A stretch of 64,000 nt of DNA. Origin: Eubacterium sp. 14-2 (lineage in GTDB: Bacteria > Bacillota > Clostridia > Lachnospirales > Lachnospiraceae). The stretch spans positions 559,725 to 623,724 of the forward strand of contig NZ_KE159568.1 of assembly GCF_000403845.2 (NCBI RefSeq), in the 5' to 3' direction. The position numbers and the translations under genes are program-made. Positions 35,287-45,286 of this stretch are shown here, in pieces (positions within the stretch are counted from its first letter, which is position 1; every line of letters begins with the position of its first letter). Below the pieces are notes generated by a model. It saw only the letters and a list, made by a program, of their open reading frames with translations, ran no database searches and was not told the DNA's origin.

Positions 35287-36066
35287 TCACAGCGCCAGTG
35301 TCCCTCCCCATAAAAGCTGAAATATCTTGATGGCGCCTCCTACTCCAATGGCAATACACATACCGGTGAGCAGCGCGTCAATCATGCGGATGCTTCCTGA
35401 CAGATAATCTCCGCTGAATAAATCCCGGATTCCCGTGGTCAGAGCCACCCCAGGCACCAGCGGAATAATGCCGCCGATAATAATTTTATCTGATAAAATC
35501 CCGGCCCCCGCCACATACAGAATCAGGCTTCCTGTGGTCACAATGGCGCTTCCCATAATATTCATGATAAATCTGGAAGCATGATGTCTGGCTGCCAGAA
35601 TTAAAAACACTTCCAGCAGAATTCCCAGAAAAAAGCACACCATACTGTCATAGGGCCTGCCGCCCAGCAGATAACAGAATCCTGCGCTGCCTGTGGCACA
35701 GGCAAAAATCATCGCCAGATTTCCGGTACCGGAAGCATTCCGATACTGTTCTAACTTCTCATATGCCTCTGTTATTGTACAGCTTTTCTCACAGATTTCT
35801 CTGGACAGCTGATTCATCTGGGCAACCCGTTCCAGATTCACCTCTCCTATGGGAACATAGCGCACCATGCTGCCTGCATCTTTTCGCTGTTCATATACAG
35901 TGGCAAAAATTCCGTTTGTAATTACAAACACATGATAATCTTCTATTCCATAAGCCTCCAGAATGCGGCTCACCGTTTCCTGCACACGATAAATTTCCCC
36001 TCCGCTTTTCAGAAGAATTTCTCCCACGGATATGGCAAGATTTAAAATTGTTTTACTTTCCGGCAT
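35287..36066 (-). CDS. Threonine/serine exporter family protein, ThrE (DUF1212)-type half
   Basis: A 259-aa protein with a cytoplasmic N-terminal domain (ISVGEILLKSGGEIYRVQET, about 10-29) and about five C-terminal helices (IIGGIIPLVPGVALTTGIRD, about 195-214). It pairs with the shorter ThrE_2-type gene 34 nt downstream. ATG 36066 follows TGGAGGAAAG. Confidence 0.88.
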   Translation of the reverse strand: MPESKTILNLAISVGEILLKSGGEIYRVQETVSRILEAYGIEDYHVFVITNGIFATVYEQRKDAGSMVRYVPIGEVNLERVAQMNQLSREICEKSCTITEAYEKLEQYRNASGTGNLAMIFACATGSAGFCYLLGGRPYDSMVCFFLGILLEVFLILAARHHASRFIMNIMGSAIVTTGSLILYVAGAGILSDKIIIGGIIPLVPGVALTTGIRDLFSGDYLSGSIRMIDALLTGMCIAIGVGGAIKIFQLLWGGTLAL

Positions 36067-36165
36067 GGTCTTTCCTCCAGATAAATATTCCGTATGAAAG
36101 TATAGCAATATTCCAGCGTTCTGTAAACAGAAATTTTCATATCCGGACCTGAAATCTTATCAGAT

Positions 36166-37794
36166 TTATCCGGAAATCTTTTCTTTATAATGCCGCTCCA
36201 GGCTTTTTAATATTCCCAGAAACAGAAAAAGACTCGGTGTAAGGAACACAGTTGGATTATTGACCATGCCCTGGGCCATATAGCTGCACAGCATTACGGT
36301 TCCCATCATCATAATCGGACAGCTGCGGGCCATTTTTCCGGCATCGGCCGCAGTGCTGATTAGCAGTCCGAAATAACTGACTGCACCTGTAATTCCGGTT
36401 ATGGATAAAAACAGAAGCCATTCATTGTGGGGATCCACGATACGCCCCCCATAAGCCGCCAGTTCCTCTCCCTGGTACTGATACAGAAACTGATGGAAAC
36501 AGTTGGGCCCCCAGCCCACAAGTTTCCTGCCAGGGGACAGTTTACTCCATGCTGTTACGGTATGCCGCCAGATTAATCCACGCTCGCTTCCAAATTCATC
36601 CTGCAGCTTTAAGCTGTTCATCCACTGCCAGATACCCGCCCATTGTTTTTCCTCCATGAGATTTGCAGCTGCCGCCAGCACGATACCGGTTCCGGCTGCT
36701 GCTGCCAGCATGGCAAACAGAACATTTCTGATTTTTTTCCAGGGCAGTTTCCTTTTTTTCCTTTCTGCCAGCTTCACCAGGAACAGCAATAAAATCAATA
36801 TTGCTCCTTCTGTCAGCAGTACCATGGGTCGTATCATCAGATTCTGCAGCTGCTGCCCTGAAAACAGCTGGCTCATAAAGGCTTTTGTATTTCCTTCCTG
36901 CCACATGAGCAATGTCAGCTTCAGCAGCAGGCCGCTCGTCCAGAACAGCAGGCACAGTTCCAGAAACCTTACCATATGCTTACTGTCTTTCATGGAAAAC
37001 CACAGCATTGCCAGAAAAGCGGCGCCGATACCCAGAATCCAGCTTGCGGCATTTGTGGTATAAGCACCATAAAAGCCCAGAACCAGAAACACACCGTAAC
37101 CTGTTTTTGAAAAACAGGTTTCTGACAGACAGTACAGTACCATTCCAACGGGAAGAATCATACAGTAATAGCCAGAACAGACATTGATGTTTCCAATAGT
37201 AGTCAGAAAAGAGCCCATCTGTCCCGGATCCATATCGTCCCACATATGAAATACATTGACGCCCCAGAACTGAAAAATACCCAGCAGCAGCACCGCTCCG
37301 TTGGAAATCAGAAAAATCCATACTGTCTGGATACCTGGCTGAAAATATTTACCCAGAATCACAGATACAGCCACACAGAGCAGAAACACTCTGGCCCCCA
37401 GCATTCTGGCGTCTGTTCCATAAAAAGATTCTGACGGGTCCAAAGAACAGATGGTGGAAAGTATAATCGCCAGCGTAAACGCTCCCATAAACCAGGCTGC
37501 TGCCGGTATTTTACGCAGTCCCTCTTTTCTGAGGCTGACTGTCCGCCTTTTTACTTCTCCTGAAATTTTCCGGTTCTGCAGCCAGCCAATTGCCGCAAAT
37601 ATAAGCGTCAGAACTGTCAGTAACGCAGCGCAGATATTAAAAAACAGTAATTTTGCATTTGCAATGTTAAAATAGCCATCCTGGTAAAAAAGCGGAAACA
37701 GACCTGTCATACAGATTACAAAAAGTCCTGCCGCCCCTTTTTGCAGTTCAGCTATTATGTCTGTATTCTGCTTTTGCTTTGCTTTTTGCCTCAT
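36166..37794 (-). CDS. O-antigen ligase / polymerase-like (Wzy) membrane protein
   Basis: A 542-aa protein with about 11-12 membrane helices. The family-typical features are a large loop with LVGWGPNCFHQFLYQYQGEE and, after it, VDPHNEWLLFLSITGITGAV, whose His is conserved in the O-antigen ligase family. In Gram-positives such proteins polymerise or attach cell-surface polysaccharide, but no glycosyltransferase genes lie beside it. ATG 37794 follows AGGAGAA; a longer in-frame ATG (37866) has no ribosome site. Confidence 0.85.
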   Translation of the reverse strand: MRQKAKQKQNTDIIAELQKGAAGLFVICMTGLFPLFYQDGYFNIANAKLLFFNICAALLTVLTLIFAAIGWLQNRKISGEVKRRTVSLRKEGLRKIPAAAWFMGAFTLAIILSTICSLDPSESFYGTDARMLGARVFLLCVAVSVILGKYFQPGIQTVWIFLISNGAVLLLGIFQFWGVNVFHMWDDMDPGQMGSFLTTIGNINVCSGYYCMILPVGMVLYCLSETCFSKTGYGVFLVLGFYGAYTTNAASWILGIGAAFLAMLWFSMKDSKHMVRFLELCLLFWTSGLLLKLTLLMWQEGNTKAFMSQLFSGQQLQNLMIRPMVLLTEGAILILLLFLVKLAERKKRKLPWKKIRNVLFAMLAAAAGTGIVLAAAANLMEEKQWAGIWQWMNSLKLQDEFGSERGLIWRHTVTAWSKLSPGRKLVGWGPNCFHQFLYQYQGEELAAYGGRIVDPHNEWLLFLSITGITGAVSYFGLLISTAADAGKMARSCPIMMMGTVMLCSYMAQGMVNNPTVFLTPSLFLFLGILKSLERHYKEKISG

Positions 37795-37923
37795 TTCTTT
37801 TCTCCTGTAATGAAGAACAAAATGGCACCTGAGCAGTTTTCTGCCCAGGCGCCGGTCTGGTTTCATACTATATCGTAATTATAAAGCAACACATTACTTC
37901 CTGTTTGTCAATACCGGAAAATA

Positions 37924-38478
37924 TTATTCTGTTCCTTCGAATATCTCTGACAATGTCATTGTTATATGCGGAAAACCCTTCAAACGTATCAGTGTATCTG
38001 CATTGTAATCTTCCTCTTCCCTGTCACTCTGCAGAATATAACTGTGTTCCAGCACATATTTTCCATTTTTCAGATAATATATCTCAACTGCTCCCTGAGG
38101 AGATACAATCCAGTATTCTTCCACTCCGGCAGCTTCATAAATATCTTTTTTCTCTGTCCGGTCTCTTTTCGCACTTGACGGACTCAGCGTTTCCAGTACA
38201 AATCCGGGAACACCACTGTAAGTTCCCCCTTTTAAGTGCTTTCTGTCACATAGAACCATCACATCCGGACATACATAATCATCACTGACTTCCGGATGAT
38301 ATCTGAAATCCAGATTTTCAATGGATACAATACATATGCTCCCCTTTAGTCCCTGCTTTATTGCTGTGTGAATATTGCTGTTGATAATCCCGTGCTGATA
38401 GCTGGGAGCCGGTGACATATCATAAATCACACCATTAATCTTTTCCTCTTTTTTCCGCTCAAATTCTGCCAGTCCCAT
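37924..38478 (-). CDS. Uma2 family (DUF820) restriction-endonuclease-fold protein
   Basis: A 184-aa PD-(D/E)xK-type protein. Seen: VCPDVMVLCDRKHL, FVLETLSPSSAKRDRTEKKDIY and the family tag GVEEYWIVSPQG (about 127-138). The biological role of Uma2 proteins is largely unknown, and many are carried by mobile or redundant loci. ATG 38478 with AAAGGTG upstream is preferred. It stands alone, without a partner toxin/antitoxin-like gene. Confidence 0.88.
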   Translation of the reverse strand: MGLAEFERKKEEKINGVIYDMSPAPSYQHGIINSNIHTAIKQGLKGSICIVSIENLDFRYHPEVSDDYVCPDVMVLCDRKHLKGGTYSGVPGFVLETLSPSSAKRDRTEKKDIYEAAGVEEYWIVSPQGAVEIYYLKNGKYVLEHSYILQSDREEEDYNADTLIRLKGFPHITMTLSEIFEGTE

Positions 38479-38525
38479 ACCATCACACCTTTCCGGTCCC
38501 ATTTTTCATGCATGCAGGGGGCTTT

Positions 38526-39371
38526 CTAAATCTCCAGCTTCTTCCCCGCCTCTGCCAAAACACAGCTTTCTCCCAAAGCCTCTTTTACAGCGGCAGCCGC
38601 CAACAGACCGGTACAGTGCAGAGGAACCACCAAATCCGCCTCCAGTTCTTTCAGATAACTGACTGTTTCCTGCAGACGCCTGCTGCTGCAGCCTTTCAGG
38701 TGCATTCCGGCCACCAGACTGTGAATTCTTTCACCTGGAAATGTTTCCTGCACATAGTTCAGACAATTTACGATTCCCGCATGAGCACAGCCCGAAAACA
38801 CACAGAGTCCCTGGGATTCCCGGATTACCAGAAGCTGCTCGTCTTCCATGGTATCACGTTTTGGTTCGGCTCCCGGATGCGTCTCTTTCCAGAAAGTCGC
38901 AGGTATCTTTTCAAAATCCGTTTTACGCGGAATGGAAGACAGAAGATAAACATGCTCCGAAACAGCATGGCATGGTTCCTCTGTCAGAACCAGACCTGCC
39001 TTTTCCTTCATCCAGCGTTCCGCTTCTTCCGGAATACCGCTGAACAGCATGTGTCCCGTTAAGGGATGGCTGGAATATTTCCGCTCAAACCCTTTCCGAT
39101 TCATGTAAACAGGAACCGGAGAACCCTCCGGCCACTTTTTTGCCCAGTCTTTCATACCGCCGCAATGGTCGTAATGGCCGTGGCTTAAAATAATCCCCTC
39201 CAGCTGCTCCAGATTTTCCTTCATTTTCACTGCATTCTGCAGAAACACTCCGCTCTGCCCCGTATCAAACAGCCAGGTCTTTCCTGCTGTTTCAATCAGC
39301 AGGGACAATCCGTGCTCTGCCAGAAATTCCCGCTTATAAACTGTATTTTCCGTCAGAACTGTTACTTTCAT
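38526..39371 (-). CDS. MBL-fold metallo-hydrolase
   Basis: A 281-aa metallo-beta-lactamase-fold enzyme with the metal motif SHGHYDHCGG (HxHxDH, about 67-76) and further metal residues in FSGCAHAGIVN and PLHCTGL. It resembles the group that includes the archaeal RFA-P synthase-like hydrolases. The substrate is unknown. It starts 1 nt after the alarmone-synthetase stop with AGAAGGG, so the two are an operon and translationally coupled. Confidence 0.88.
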   Translation of the reverse strand: MKVTVLTENTVYKREFLAEHGLSLLIETAGKTWLFDTGQSGVFLQNAVKMKENLEQLEGIILSHGHYDHCGGMKDWAKKWPEGSPVPVYMNRKGFERKYSSHPLTGHMLFSGIPEEAERWMKEKAGLVLTEEPCHAVSEHVYLLSSIPRKTDFEKIPATFWKETHPGAEPKRDTMEDEQLLVIRESQGLCVFSGCAHAGIVNCLNYVQETFPGERIHSLVAGMHLKGCSSRRLQETVSYLKELEADLVVPLHCTGLLAAAAVKEALGESCVLAEAGKKLEI

Positions 39372-39372
39372 T

Positions 39373-40026
39373 TTACCCTTCTTTTTCTCTCTGTTCTTCT
39401 TTGGCCTGAATAATTGCTTCATTCAGAGAAAGCATTTTTGCATCCAGCATGGACACAATTCCGGCACATTCCCTCAAATCCCGGCTGATATATTCCGGGG
39501 CATTTCCCTCAAATTTATAATAAATCTTATGCTCCAGACTTGCCCAGAAATCCATGGCAATGGTTCTGATCTGGATTTCCACTCTGGTATCCACCACCCC
39601 GTCCGTAAGAAATATGGGCACTGTCACCAGCATATGATAGCTTTTATAGCCGCTGTCTTTGGGATTCTTAATATAATCTTTAATGGAAACAACGGTCAGA
39701 TCATTCTGTCTTCCAATCATTTCCGCCAGCCGGTAAATATCGGAAGTAAACGAACATACAATCCGGATTCCTGCAATATCATTCACATGGTTTACCATAT
39801 TTTCAATGGTACTTTCATATCCATGGCGTTTCAGCTTCTTCACAATGCTCTCCGGTGATTTGATTCTGGATTTCACATATTCAATGGGATTGTATTTATG
39901 TACGTGGCGGAATTCATCGTTCAGAATATCCACCTTGGTTCCCACTTCTTTCAAAGCCGAATTATATAAGAAAATAACTGTCTCCCAGCTTGTCACACCT
40001 TCGTTCAGTTTCAGGGGCACTTCCAT
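39373..40026 (-). CDS. Small alarmone synthetase (RelP/RelQ-type GTP pyrophosphokinase)
   Basis: A 217-aa (p)ppGpp synthetase made of the RelA/SpoT synthetase domain only, with no hydrolase, TGS or ACT part. Motifs: YVKSRIKSPESIVKKLKRHG (about 49-68), NDIAGIRIVCSF (about 86-97), GYKSYHMLV and the catalytic VEIQIRTIAMDFWASLEHKI (about 152-171). It is followed by the coupled MBL hydrolase. Family members raise pppGpp/ppGpp under cell-envelope stress. Confidence 0.93.
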   Translation of the reverse strand: MEVPLKLNEGVTSWETVIFLYNSALKEVGTKVDILNDEFRHVHKYNPIEYVKSRIKSPESIVKKLKRHGYESTIENMVNHVNDIAGIRIVCSFTSDIYRLAEMIGRQNDLTVVSIKDYIKNPKDSGYKSYHMLVTVPIFLTDGVVDTRVEIQIRTIAMDFWASLEHKIYYKFEGNAPEYISRDLRECAGIVSMLDAKMLSLNEAIIQAKEEQREKEG

Positions 40027-40062
40027 TTTCTTTTTCTTTCCATCCTTTCTGCCGGAATTTTC

Positions 40063-41361
40063 TCAGGACGTCCGGGAGCCCTGTTCCAGCATTTTCTCAA
40101 TTGTTACCAGTTTAACACAGATTACAAAAATATCTGTTGCGATTTTCAGATCCTCCAGCGTGGGATAAGTAGGCGCAATACGGATTGTGGTGTCGCGGGG
40201 ATCCTTTCCATAAGGATAAGGCGCTCCGGCAGGGGTCATGGTCACTCCGGCTTTTTTCGCTTTTGCCACAATGGCTTTTGCACAGCCTTCTAACGCTTCA
40301 AACGCAATAAAGTAACCGCCTTTGGGTGCAATCCAGGTACCTGCATCTCTGCCCTTCAATTCCTGTTCAAAGGTATCAATAATCATTTCAAATTTAGGGC
40401 GCAGGATGTCCGCATGTTTCCTCATATGCTCGGTCATACCGTAAATATCCCCGAAAAATCTCACATGACGAAGCTGGTTCACCTTGTCATGGCCGATGGT
40501 TGCCACCCGCATCTGTTCCCGGATTTCCACCAGGTTATTGGCAGATGCCGCAATTGCCGCCACACCGGAACCAGGAAAACTGATTTTGGAGGTGGAGCAG
40601 AATTTATAAACCATGTCCGGATTGCCTGCACGTTTGCATTCTGCCAGAATTTCCACCAGGTTATCCTGATCAATATCATATAGATGATGAACGCCATAAG
40701 CGTTATCCCAGTAAATACGAAAATCTTTGGCCGCCGGTTTCAGTCTTGCAAAGCGGCGTACCGTTTCATCAGAATAGGTGATTCCCTGAGGATTTGAGTA
40801 TTTCGGAACACACCAGATTGCCTTAATGGCTTCATCTTTGCTCACAAGATCCTCCACCATATCCATATCGGGTCCGGTGGGCAGCATGGGCACATTAATC
40901 ATCTCTATACCGAAATATTCCGTTATGGTAAAATGTCTGTCATATCCCGGTACCGGACACAGAAACTTTACTTTATCCAGCTTGCACCAGGGGGTATTTC
41001 CCATAACACCGTGGGTCATGGACCGTGAAACTGTATCGTACATAATATTCAGGCTGGAATTTCCGTAAATAATAATATTGTCAGGATGACATTCAATCAT
41101 GTCACCCAGAAGCACTTTCGCTTCCTGAATCCCGTCCAGTACCCCGTAATTCCGGCAGTCTGTTCCGTCTTCACAGGTCAGGTCCATGTTGCTGTTCAAT
41201 ACATTCATCATTTCCATGGACAAATCCAACTGCTCTGCGGAAGGTTTTCCTCTGGACATATCCAGCTTCAGCCCGCTTTTGGCATATTTGCGGTAAGCTG
41301 CTTCCAAAGACGCTTTTTCCTTTAACAATTCTTCTCTGCTCATTTCCTGATATGACTGCAT
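40063..41361 (-). CDS. Aspartate aminotransferase, class I subgroup (PF12897-like)
   Basis: A 432-aa fold-type I PLP aminotransferase. The N-terminus KLDMSRGKPSAEQLDLS, the middle WCVPKYSNPQGITYSDETV, and FCSTSKISFPGSGVA with the PLP lysine (about 250) match the subgroup typified by Corynebacterium AspT. Likely reaction: aspartate with 2-oxoglutarate to oxaloacetate and glutamate. CAGGAGG lies before ATG 41361. It is downstream of rarA but has its own promoter. Confidence 0.9.
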   Translation of the reverse strand: MQSYQEMSREELLKEKASLEAAYRKYAKSGLKLDMSRGKPSAEQLDLSMEMMNVLNSNMDLTCEDGTDCRNYGVLDGIQEAKVLLGDMIECHPDNIIIYGNSSLNIMYDTVSRSMTHGVMGNTPWCKLDKVKFLCPVPGYDRHFTITEYFGIEMINVPMLPTGPDMDMVEDLVSKDEAIKAIWCVPKYSNPQGITYSDETVRRFARLKPAAKDFRIYWDNAYGVHHLYDIDQDNLVEILAECKRAGNPDMVYKFCSTSKISFPGSGVAAIAASANNLVEIREQMRVATIGHDKVNQLRHVRFFGDIYGMTEHMRKHADILRPKFEMIIDTFEQELKGRDAGTWIAPKGGYFIAFEALEGCAKAIVAKAKKAGVTMTPAGAPYPYGKDPRDTTIRIAPTYPTLEDLKIATDIFVICVKLVTIEKMLEQGSRTS

Positions 41362-41429
41362 ATCTGATTCCTCCTGAATTTCCAGTTTACAAAATTATCT
41401 GATTTATCTGTCTTTTCTCAACCTTCCCT

Positions 41430-41458
41430 ATTATGCACCATTCTTCCCGGATTGTAAA
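41430..41458 (-). promoter_or_regulatory. Promoter of the aminotransferase gene
   Basis: On the minus strand: TTTACA (41453-41458), a 17-bp spacer, then CATAAT (41430-41435). Confidence 0.6.
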
Positions 41459-41555
41459 GCATTTTCTTTCACAAATTTACATCTGTCCGCATAACAGAGA
41501 CTTTTCAGAAGATTTCACAGTACCTGGCTTTCTTTCAGATACCCCGGCAACTTCA

Positions 41556-42884
41556 CTACGGTTCCTGTCTCTCTTTCAGATACGTCAGCCATGATTTTAT
41601 CTCTTTTTCGTATCCATTTTCCGTTGGTTCGTAAAAGCAGGCTTCTGTCAGCCCATCCGGAAGGTACTGCTGTTTTACATAGTGGTCAGGAAAATCATGG
41701 GCGTAAAGATATCCCTGTCCATGGCCCAGCTTTCCCGCTCCTCTGTAATGAGAATCCTGCAGATGTACCGGAACCTGAGCTGTTCTGGTGTTTTTCACTG
41801 CCTCCATGGCGCTCCCAATTGCCAGACAGGAGGCATTGCTTTTGGGGGCGCTGGCCACATAGGTTACAGCCTGGGAAAGGATAAGCTGTGCTTCCGGCAT
41901 TCCCACCCGTTCCACTGCCTGGGCGGCGCTGACGGCAACCGTCAGTGCGTTTGGATCTGCATTTCCCACGTCTTCGGAGGCACATATCATAATCCGTCTG
42001 GCAATAAACTTAATATCTTCTCCGGCGTAGAGCATTCTGGCCAGATAGTAAACTGCCGCATCCGGGTCGGAACCCCGCATACTCTTGATAAAAGCAGAAA
42101 TGGTATCGTAATGGTTATCTCCTGTTTTATCGTAACGAACCACCCGTTTCTGAATACATTCAGAAGCCGCCTCAAGGGTAATGTGTATTTTTCCGTCTTC
42201 TCCCCTGGGTGTAGTGAGAATCCCAAGCTCTATGGCTGTCAGCGCCGCTCTGGCATCCCCGTTCGCCACATCTGCCAGAAATTCAAGGGCTTCTTCTTCC
42301 AGCACCGCCTGATAACTTCCCATCCCCTTCTCCTGGTCAGTGACAGCCCGCTGCAGAATCTTCCTGATATCTTCTTTTTCCAGAGGCTTTAACTCAAAAA
42401 TAATGGAACGGGACAAAAGCGCCCCGTTTACCTCAAAATACGGATTTTCCGTGGTGGCTCCTATCAGAATAACGGTACCATCCTCCACAAAAGGCAGAAG
42501 ATAATCCTGCTGGGACTTATTGAAACGGTGAATTTCATCAATAAACAGTATTGTCCTTTTCCCATACATCCCCTGATTGTCTTTTGCCTGTTTTACTACC
42601 TCCTCCATGTCCTTTTTCCCTGCGGAGGTTGCATTTATCTGGGTGAATTCCGCACTGGTGGTATTGGCAATCACTTTCGCCAGCGTGGTCTTTCCGGTTC
42701 CCGGGGGCCCGTAAAAAATCACGGAGCTGAGTTTGTCTGCCTGTATGGCCCGGTACAGCAGCTTATCTTTTCCTATAATATGCTGCTGGCCCGCCACTTC
42801 TTCCAATCTGACGGGCCGCAGGCGGCTTGCCAGAGGAGCTTCCTTTTCCTGATTCTGCTCCCTCATATAATCGAATAAGTCCAT
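41556..42884 (-). CDS. rarA: Replication-associated recombination protein A (RarA/MgsA)
   Basis: A 442-aa AAA+ ATPase of the clamp-loader clade that acts at stalled replication forks. Walker A is FYGPPGTGKTTLAKVIA (about 50-66), Walker B is ILFIDEIHRFNKSQQDYLL (about 103-121), and sensor 1 is IGATTENP. The C-terminal tetramerisation part holds MRGSDPDAAVYYLARML and GYLYAHDFP. ATG 42884 follows GAGGAGG; the longer open frame upstream would overlap the deacetylase gene. Confidence 0.95.
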   Translation of the reverse strand: MDLFDYMREQNQEKEAPLASRLRPVRLEEVAGQQHIIGKDKLLYRAIQADKLSSVIFYGPPGTGKTTLAKVIANTTSAEFTQINATSAGKKDMEEVVKQAKDNQGMYGKRTILFIDEIHRFNKSQQDYLLPFVEDGTVILIGATTENPYFEVNGALLSRSIIFELKPLEKEDIRKILQRAVTDQEKGMGSYQAVLEEEALEFLADVANGDARAALTAIELGILTTPRGEDGKIHITLEAASECIQKRVVRYDKTGDNHYDTISAFIKSMRGSDPDAAVYYLARMLYAGEDIKFIARRIMICASEDVGNADPNALTVAVSAAQAVERVGMPEAQLILSQAVTYVASAPKSNASCLAIGSAMEAVKNTRTAQVPVHLQDSHYRGAGKLGHGQGYLYAHDFPDHYVKQQYLPDGLTEACFYEPTENGYEKEIKSWLTYLKERQEP

Positions 42885-42945
42885 GTTGCATTCCTCCTCT
42901 GTACATATTATACCATTTTCCGACTTATTCGTCACCTGTTTCCGG

Positions 42946-43773
42946 CTATTCAAAGATAAGTTCATCCACCGTCACAAACTCATATCCCTGGCTTTGCAGG
43001 GTATCTATAATTTCCATGGCAGCAGTTACTGAAGTTTCATATCCGTCATGCATGAGTATAATATCATTTTCATGAAGATTTTTCATGGCCCGGTTCACAA
43101 TATTACTGTGATTCTGGCTGGACCAGTCCAACGTATCCACATCCCAGAGTACCTCCACCATATTCACCTCACCGTCCAGTTTCTCATGCCAGTCTCCAAA
43201 AGGCGGGCGCAGATAGGAAGGATACACCCCTGTAATGGCATAAATCAGTTCATTTGTCCTGGTCACCTGGCTGCATGCCTGCTCCATGGGCAGTTTGCTC
43301 AGCTGCTCATGTTTATAGGAATGATTTCCGATCAGATGGCCTTCCTCCTGAATCTGTTTTACAATTTCCGGATATTTTTCCACTTCCTCTCCCAGCAGGA
43401 AAAACGTGGCCTTTACATTCCGCTCTTTCAGGGCCTCCAGCATTTCCGGTGTATACTGGGGATGGGGCCCGTCATCAAAAGTAAGAGCAATCTTTTTCTT
43501 CTCGTCTCCGGCACGTTCCGGTGATTCCTGGGGTACCTCTCCCTGGGATTCTCCCACATTTTCCTGACTTTGTGCAGCCTGGGATTCCTGATGATTCCGG
43601 CTCCAGGCCATCAGCTGCCATTCTTCCCGTATTGTCTTTCCTCTGCCGGCTCCGCATACCACAGACAGCAGGATGATACAGAGACATAACAGGTCAAATC
43701 TGAGGCATTTTTCCCGAAAACGCAGTTTTTTCCATCTGCTCCCCATATGATTCCAGATATTTTTTCCGCTCAT
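42946..43773 (-). CDS. Polysaccharide deacetylase family protein (membrane-anchored)
   Basis: A 275-aa NodB-domain protein with an N-terminal membrane anchor (about 25-42), then a linker rich in Gln, Glu and Ser. Catalytic motifs: ALTFDDGPHPQYTP (about 92-105, metal/catalytic Asp), HSYKHEQL (metal His pair), RPPFGDWH and ILMHDGYE. It probably removes acetyl groups from cell-wall glycan outside the cell. GGAG lies 10 nt before ATG 43773. Confidence 0.9.
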   Translation of the reverse strand: MSGKNIWNHMGSRWKKLRFREKCLRFDLLCLCIILLSVVCGAGRGKTIREEWQLMAWSRNHQESQAAQSQENVGESQGEVPQESPERAGDEKKKIALTFDDGPHPQYTPEMLEALKERNVKATFFLLGEEVEKYPEIVKQIQEEGHLIGNHSYKHEQLSKLPMEQACSQVTRTNELIYAITGVYPSYLRPPFGDWHEKLDGEVNMVEVLWDVDTLDWSSQNHSNIVNRAMKNLHENDIILMHDGYETSVTAAMEIIDTLQSQGYEFVTVDELIFE

Positions 43774-43864
43774 CTACTGAACACTCCAAAGAAGTTTCCT
43801 TAAAATATATGATGGCAGGGGTGAAAATTATCAATGCTTTTATGTGATATGCAGCTTCTGACAG

Positions 43865-45283
43865 CTATTGTTCCAGTTTCCGGTAAATCTCCCTGGTTTC
43901 CGCTCCGTCCCCGCTGCCCAGCAGATACCACCTGTTCTCTCTGGTCATAATCAGGAGAAAGGGCGGCTCCTGGGGATTCAGACACACCTCCATGCTCTGT
44001 TCCAGGCTTCTGCTGTAAAAATCTCCTTTTTTCAGGGTATCCATGCCGGTTCCGCTGGTTTTTCTGATGTCCGGTTCCTCCTCCAGCAGTGTTACCTGTT
44101 CCATATCCTTTTTTTCAATGCGGCAGTTTTCTCCCACATGAACTGACGTCAGCACCTCTCCCTCATAGTTCAGAGACACAGGCGTAAATTCATCCAGAAT
44201 AACCCATCTGCAAACCATAAACCCTCCCAGAATCAGAGCTGCCATGATCAGTAAGATTCCGTATTTCATAACCGGTTTCGCCATATTCCCGGTAACGCCC
44301 AGGCCGGCTCTGGCCTCCACCATGGATCTGTTATCATTTCTGTTATAATAAAATATGCCCCAGATCCAGTATTCATCCTCATCTTCCTGGCATATGGTTT
44401 CCTGCTCCAGATATTTTCTGCTGTTTTTCTCCATCAGGCTCCAGCAGTAAAAGCACAGTCCCAGAGCAGTTAATCCGTACACCAGGCTGGCAGTCATTGC
44501 TGCCGGAAGAAACTGTTCGGAAGGGGCATGAAAGGAAAACAGCATACTCCAGTTAAAAAGACCGGTTCCCCAGGCCAGGGCAGCACAGAGCCAGCTCCAG
44601 TGATACCGGCGCACCTGTGCAATCTGCAGATTAACCCGGCTGCTGCAGGTAAACACCCTGGTTTTCTGTTTATTCCAGACATAAAGAAACAGAGGAAACA
44701 GCAAAGCTGCCATTCCCAGAGACAGAAAAGTCATCTCTCTGACCCATAAGTCTGCTGAATCGGCCTCATTTCTCAAACCGGGAAGAAACAGTTCCGCCAG
44801 GGCAGGAGCCAGTGCAAACAGACAGCCGCTCCACAGGGTTTTCCGAAAAAAGAGCGGTTTCTCCACTGCGGCCGCTGTCACATCCACCAGAACTCCGCTC
44901 CCGGTCTGCCCCTGTTCCTCCTCCGGCAATGACGCAAGATACTCCCGCTTCTGCTCCATCATTCTCCCATGGGCCCGGACATAGGGCACATACATCAGAA
45001 CAATTACCAGAAACATCCAGACCATCTGCCCGGTAATCACCAGTGACTCATGGTTCGGAATCAGTGTCACCAGAAACAGAAGGAAACTGATCAATCCCAG
45101 CCGGTTCAGTTCTTTTTCCTCTTTTTTTCTTATTTCCTGTACCTTAAGACTGTCTCCGGCTCCTTTCCACAAAGTAACTCCATACTGCAGGCCTGCCTTT
45201 TCCTTCCGGATGAACCGGGCCGCTCCGTACAGAATGGGCAGTATGGGCAGCATACAGACTGCCATAATAATTTTCGTTGTCAT
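43865..45283 (-). CDS. DUF5808-type multi-pass membrane protein
   Basis: A 472-aa protein with about nine hydrophobic segments. The block YWIWGIFYYNRNDNRSMVEA followed by RAGLGVTGN (about 324-352) is the DUF5808 signature, usually attached to DUF1648-like membrane proteins. The extracytoplasmic C-terminal part (about 375-470) is hydrophilic. Its ribosome site GGGAGG lies in the last codons of the upstream GntR gene (3-nt gap), so the two are translationally coupled and the GntR protein probably controls it. Confidence 0.85.
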   Translation of the reverse strand: MTTKIIMAVCMLPILPILYGAARFIRKEKAGLQYGVTLWKGAGDSLKVQEIRKKEEKELNRLGLISFLLFLVTLIPNHESLVITGQMVWMFLVIVLMYVPYVRAHGRMMEQKREYLASLPEEEQGQTGSGVLVDVTAAAVEKPLFFRKTLWSGCLFALAPALAELFLPGLRNEADSADLWVREMTFLSLGMAALLFPLFLYVWNKQKTRVFTCSSRVNLQIAQVRRYHWSWLCAALAWGTGLFNWSMLFSFHAPSEQFLPAAMTASLVYGLTALGLCFYCWSLMEKNSRKYLEQETICQEDEDEYWIWGIFYYNRNDNRSMVEARAGLGVTGNMAKPVMKYGILLIMAALILGGFMVCRWVILDEFTPVSLNYEGEVLTSVHVGENCRIEKKDMEQVTLLEEEPDIRKTSGTGMDTLKKGDFYSRSLEQSMEVCLNPQEPPFLLIMTRENRWYLLGSGDGAETREIYRKLEQ

Positions 45284-45286
45284 AAG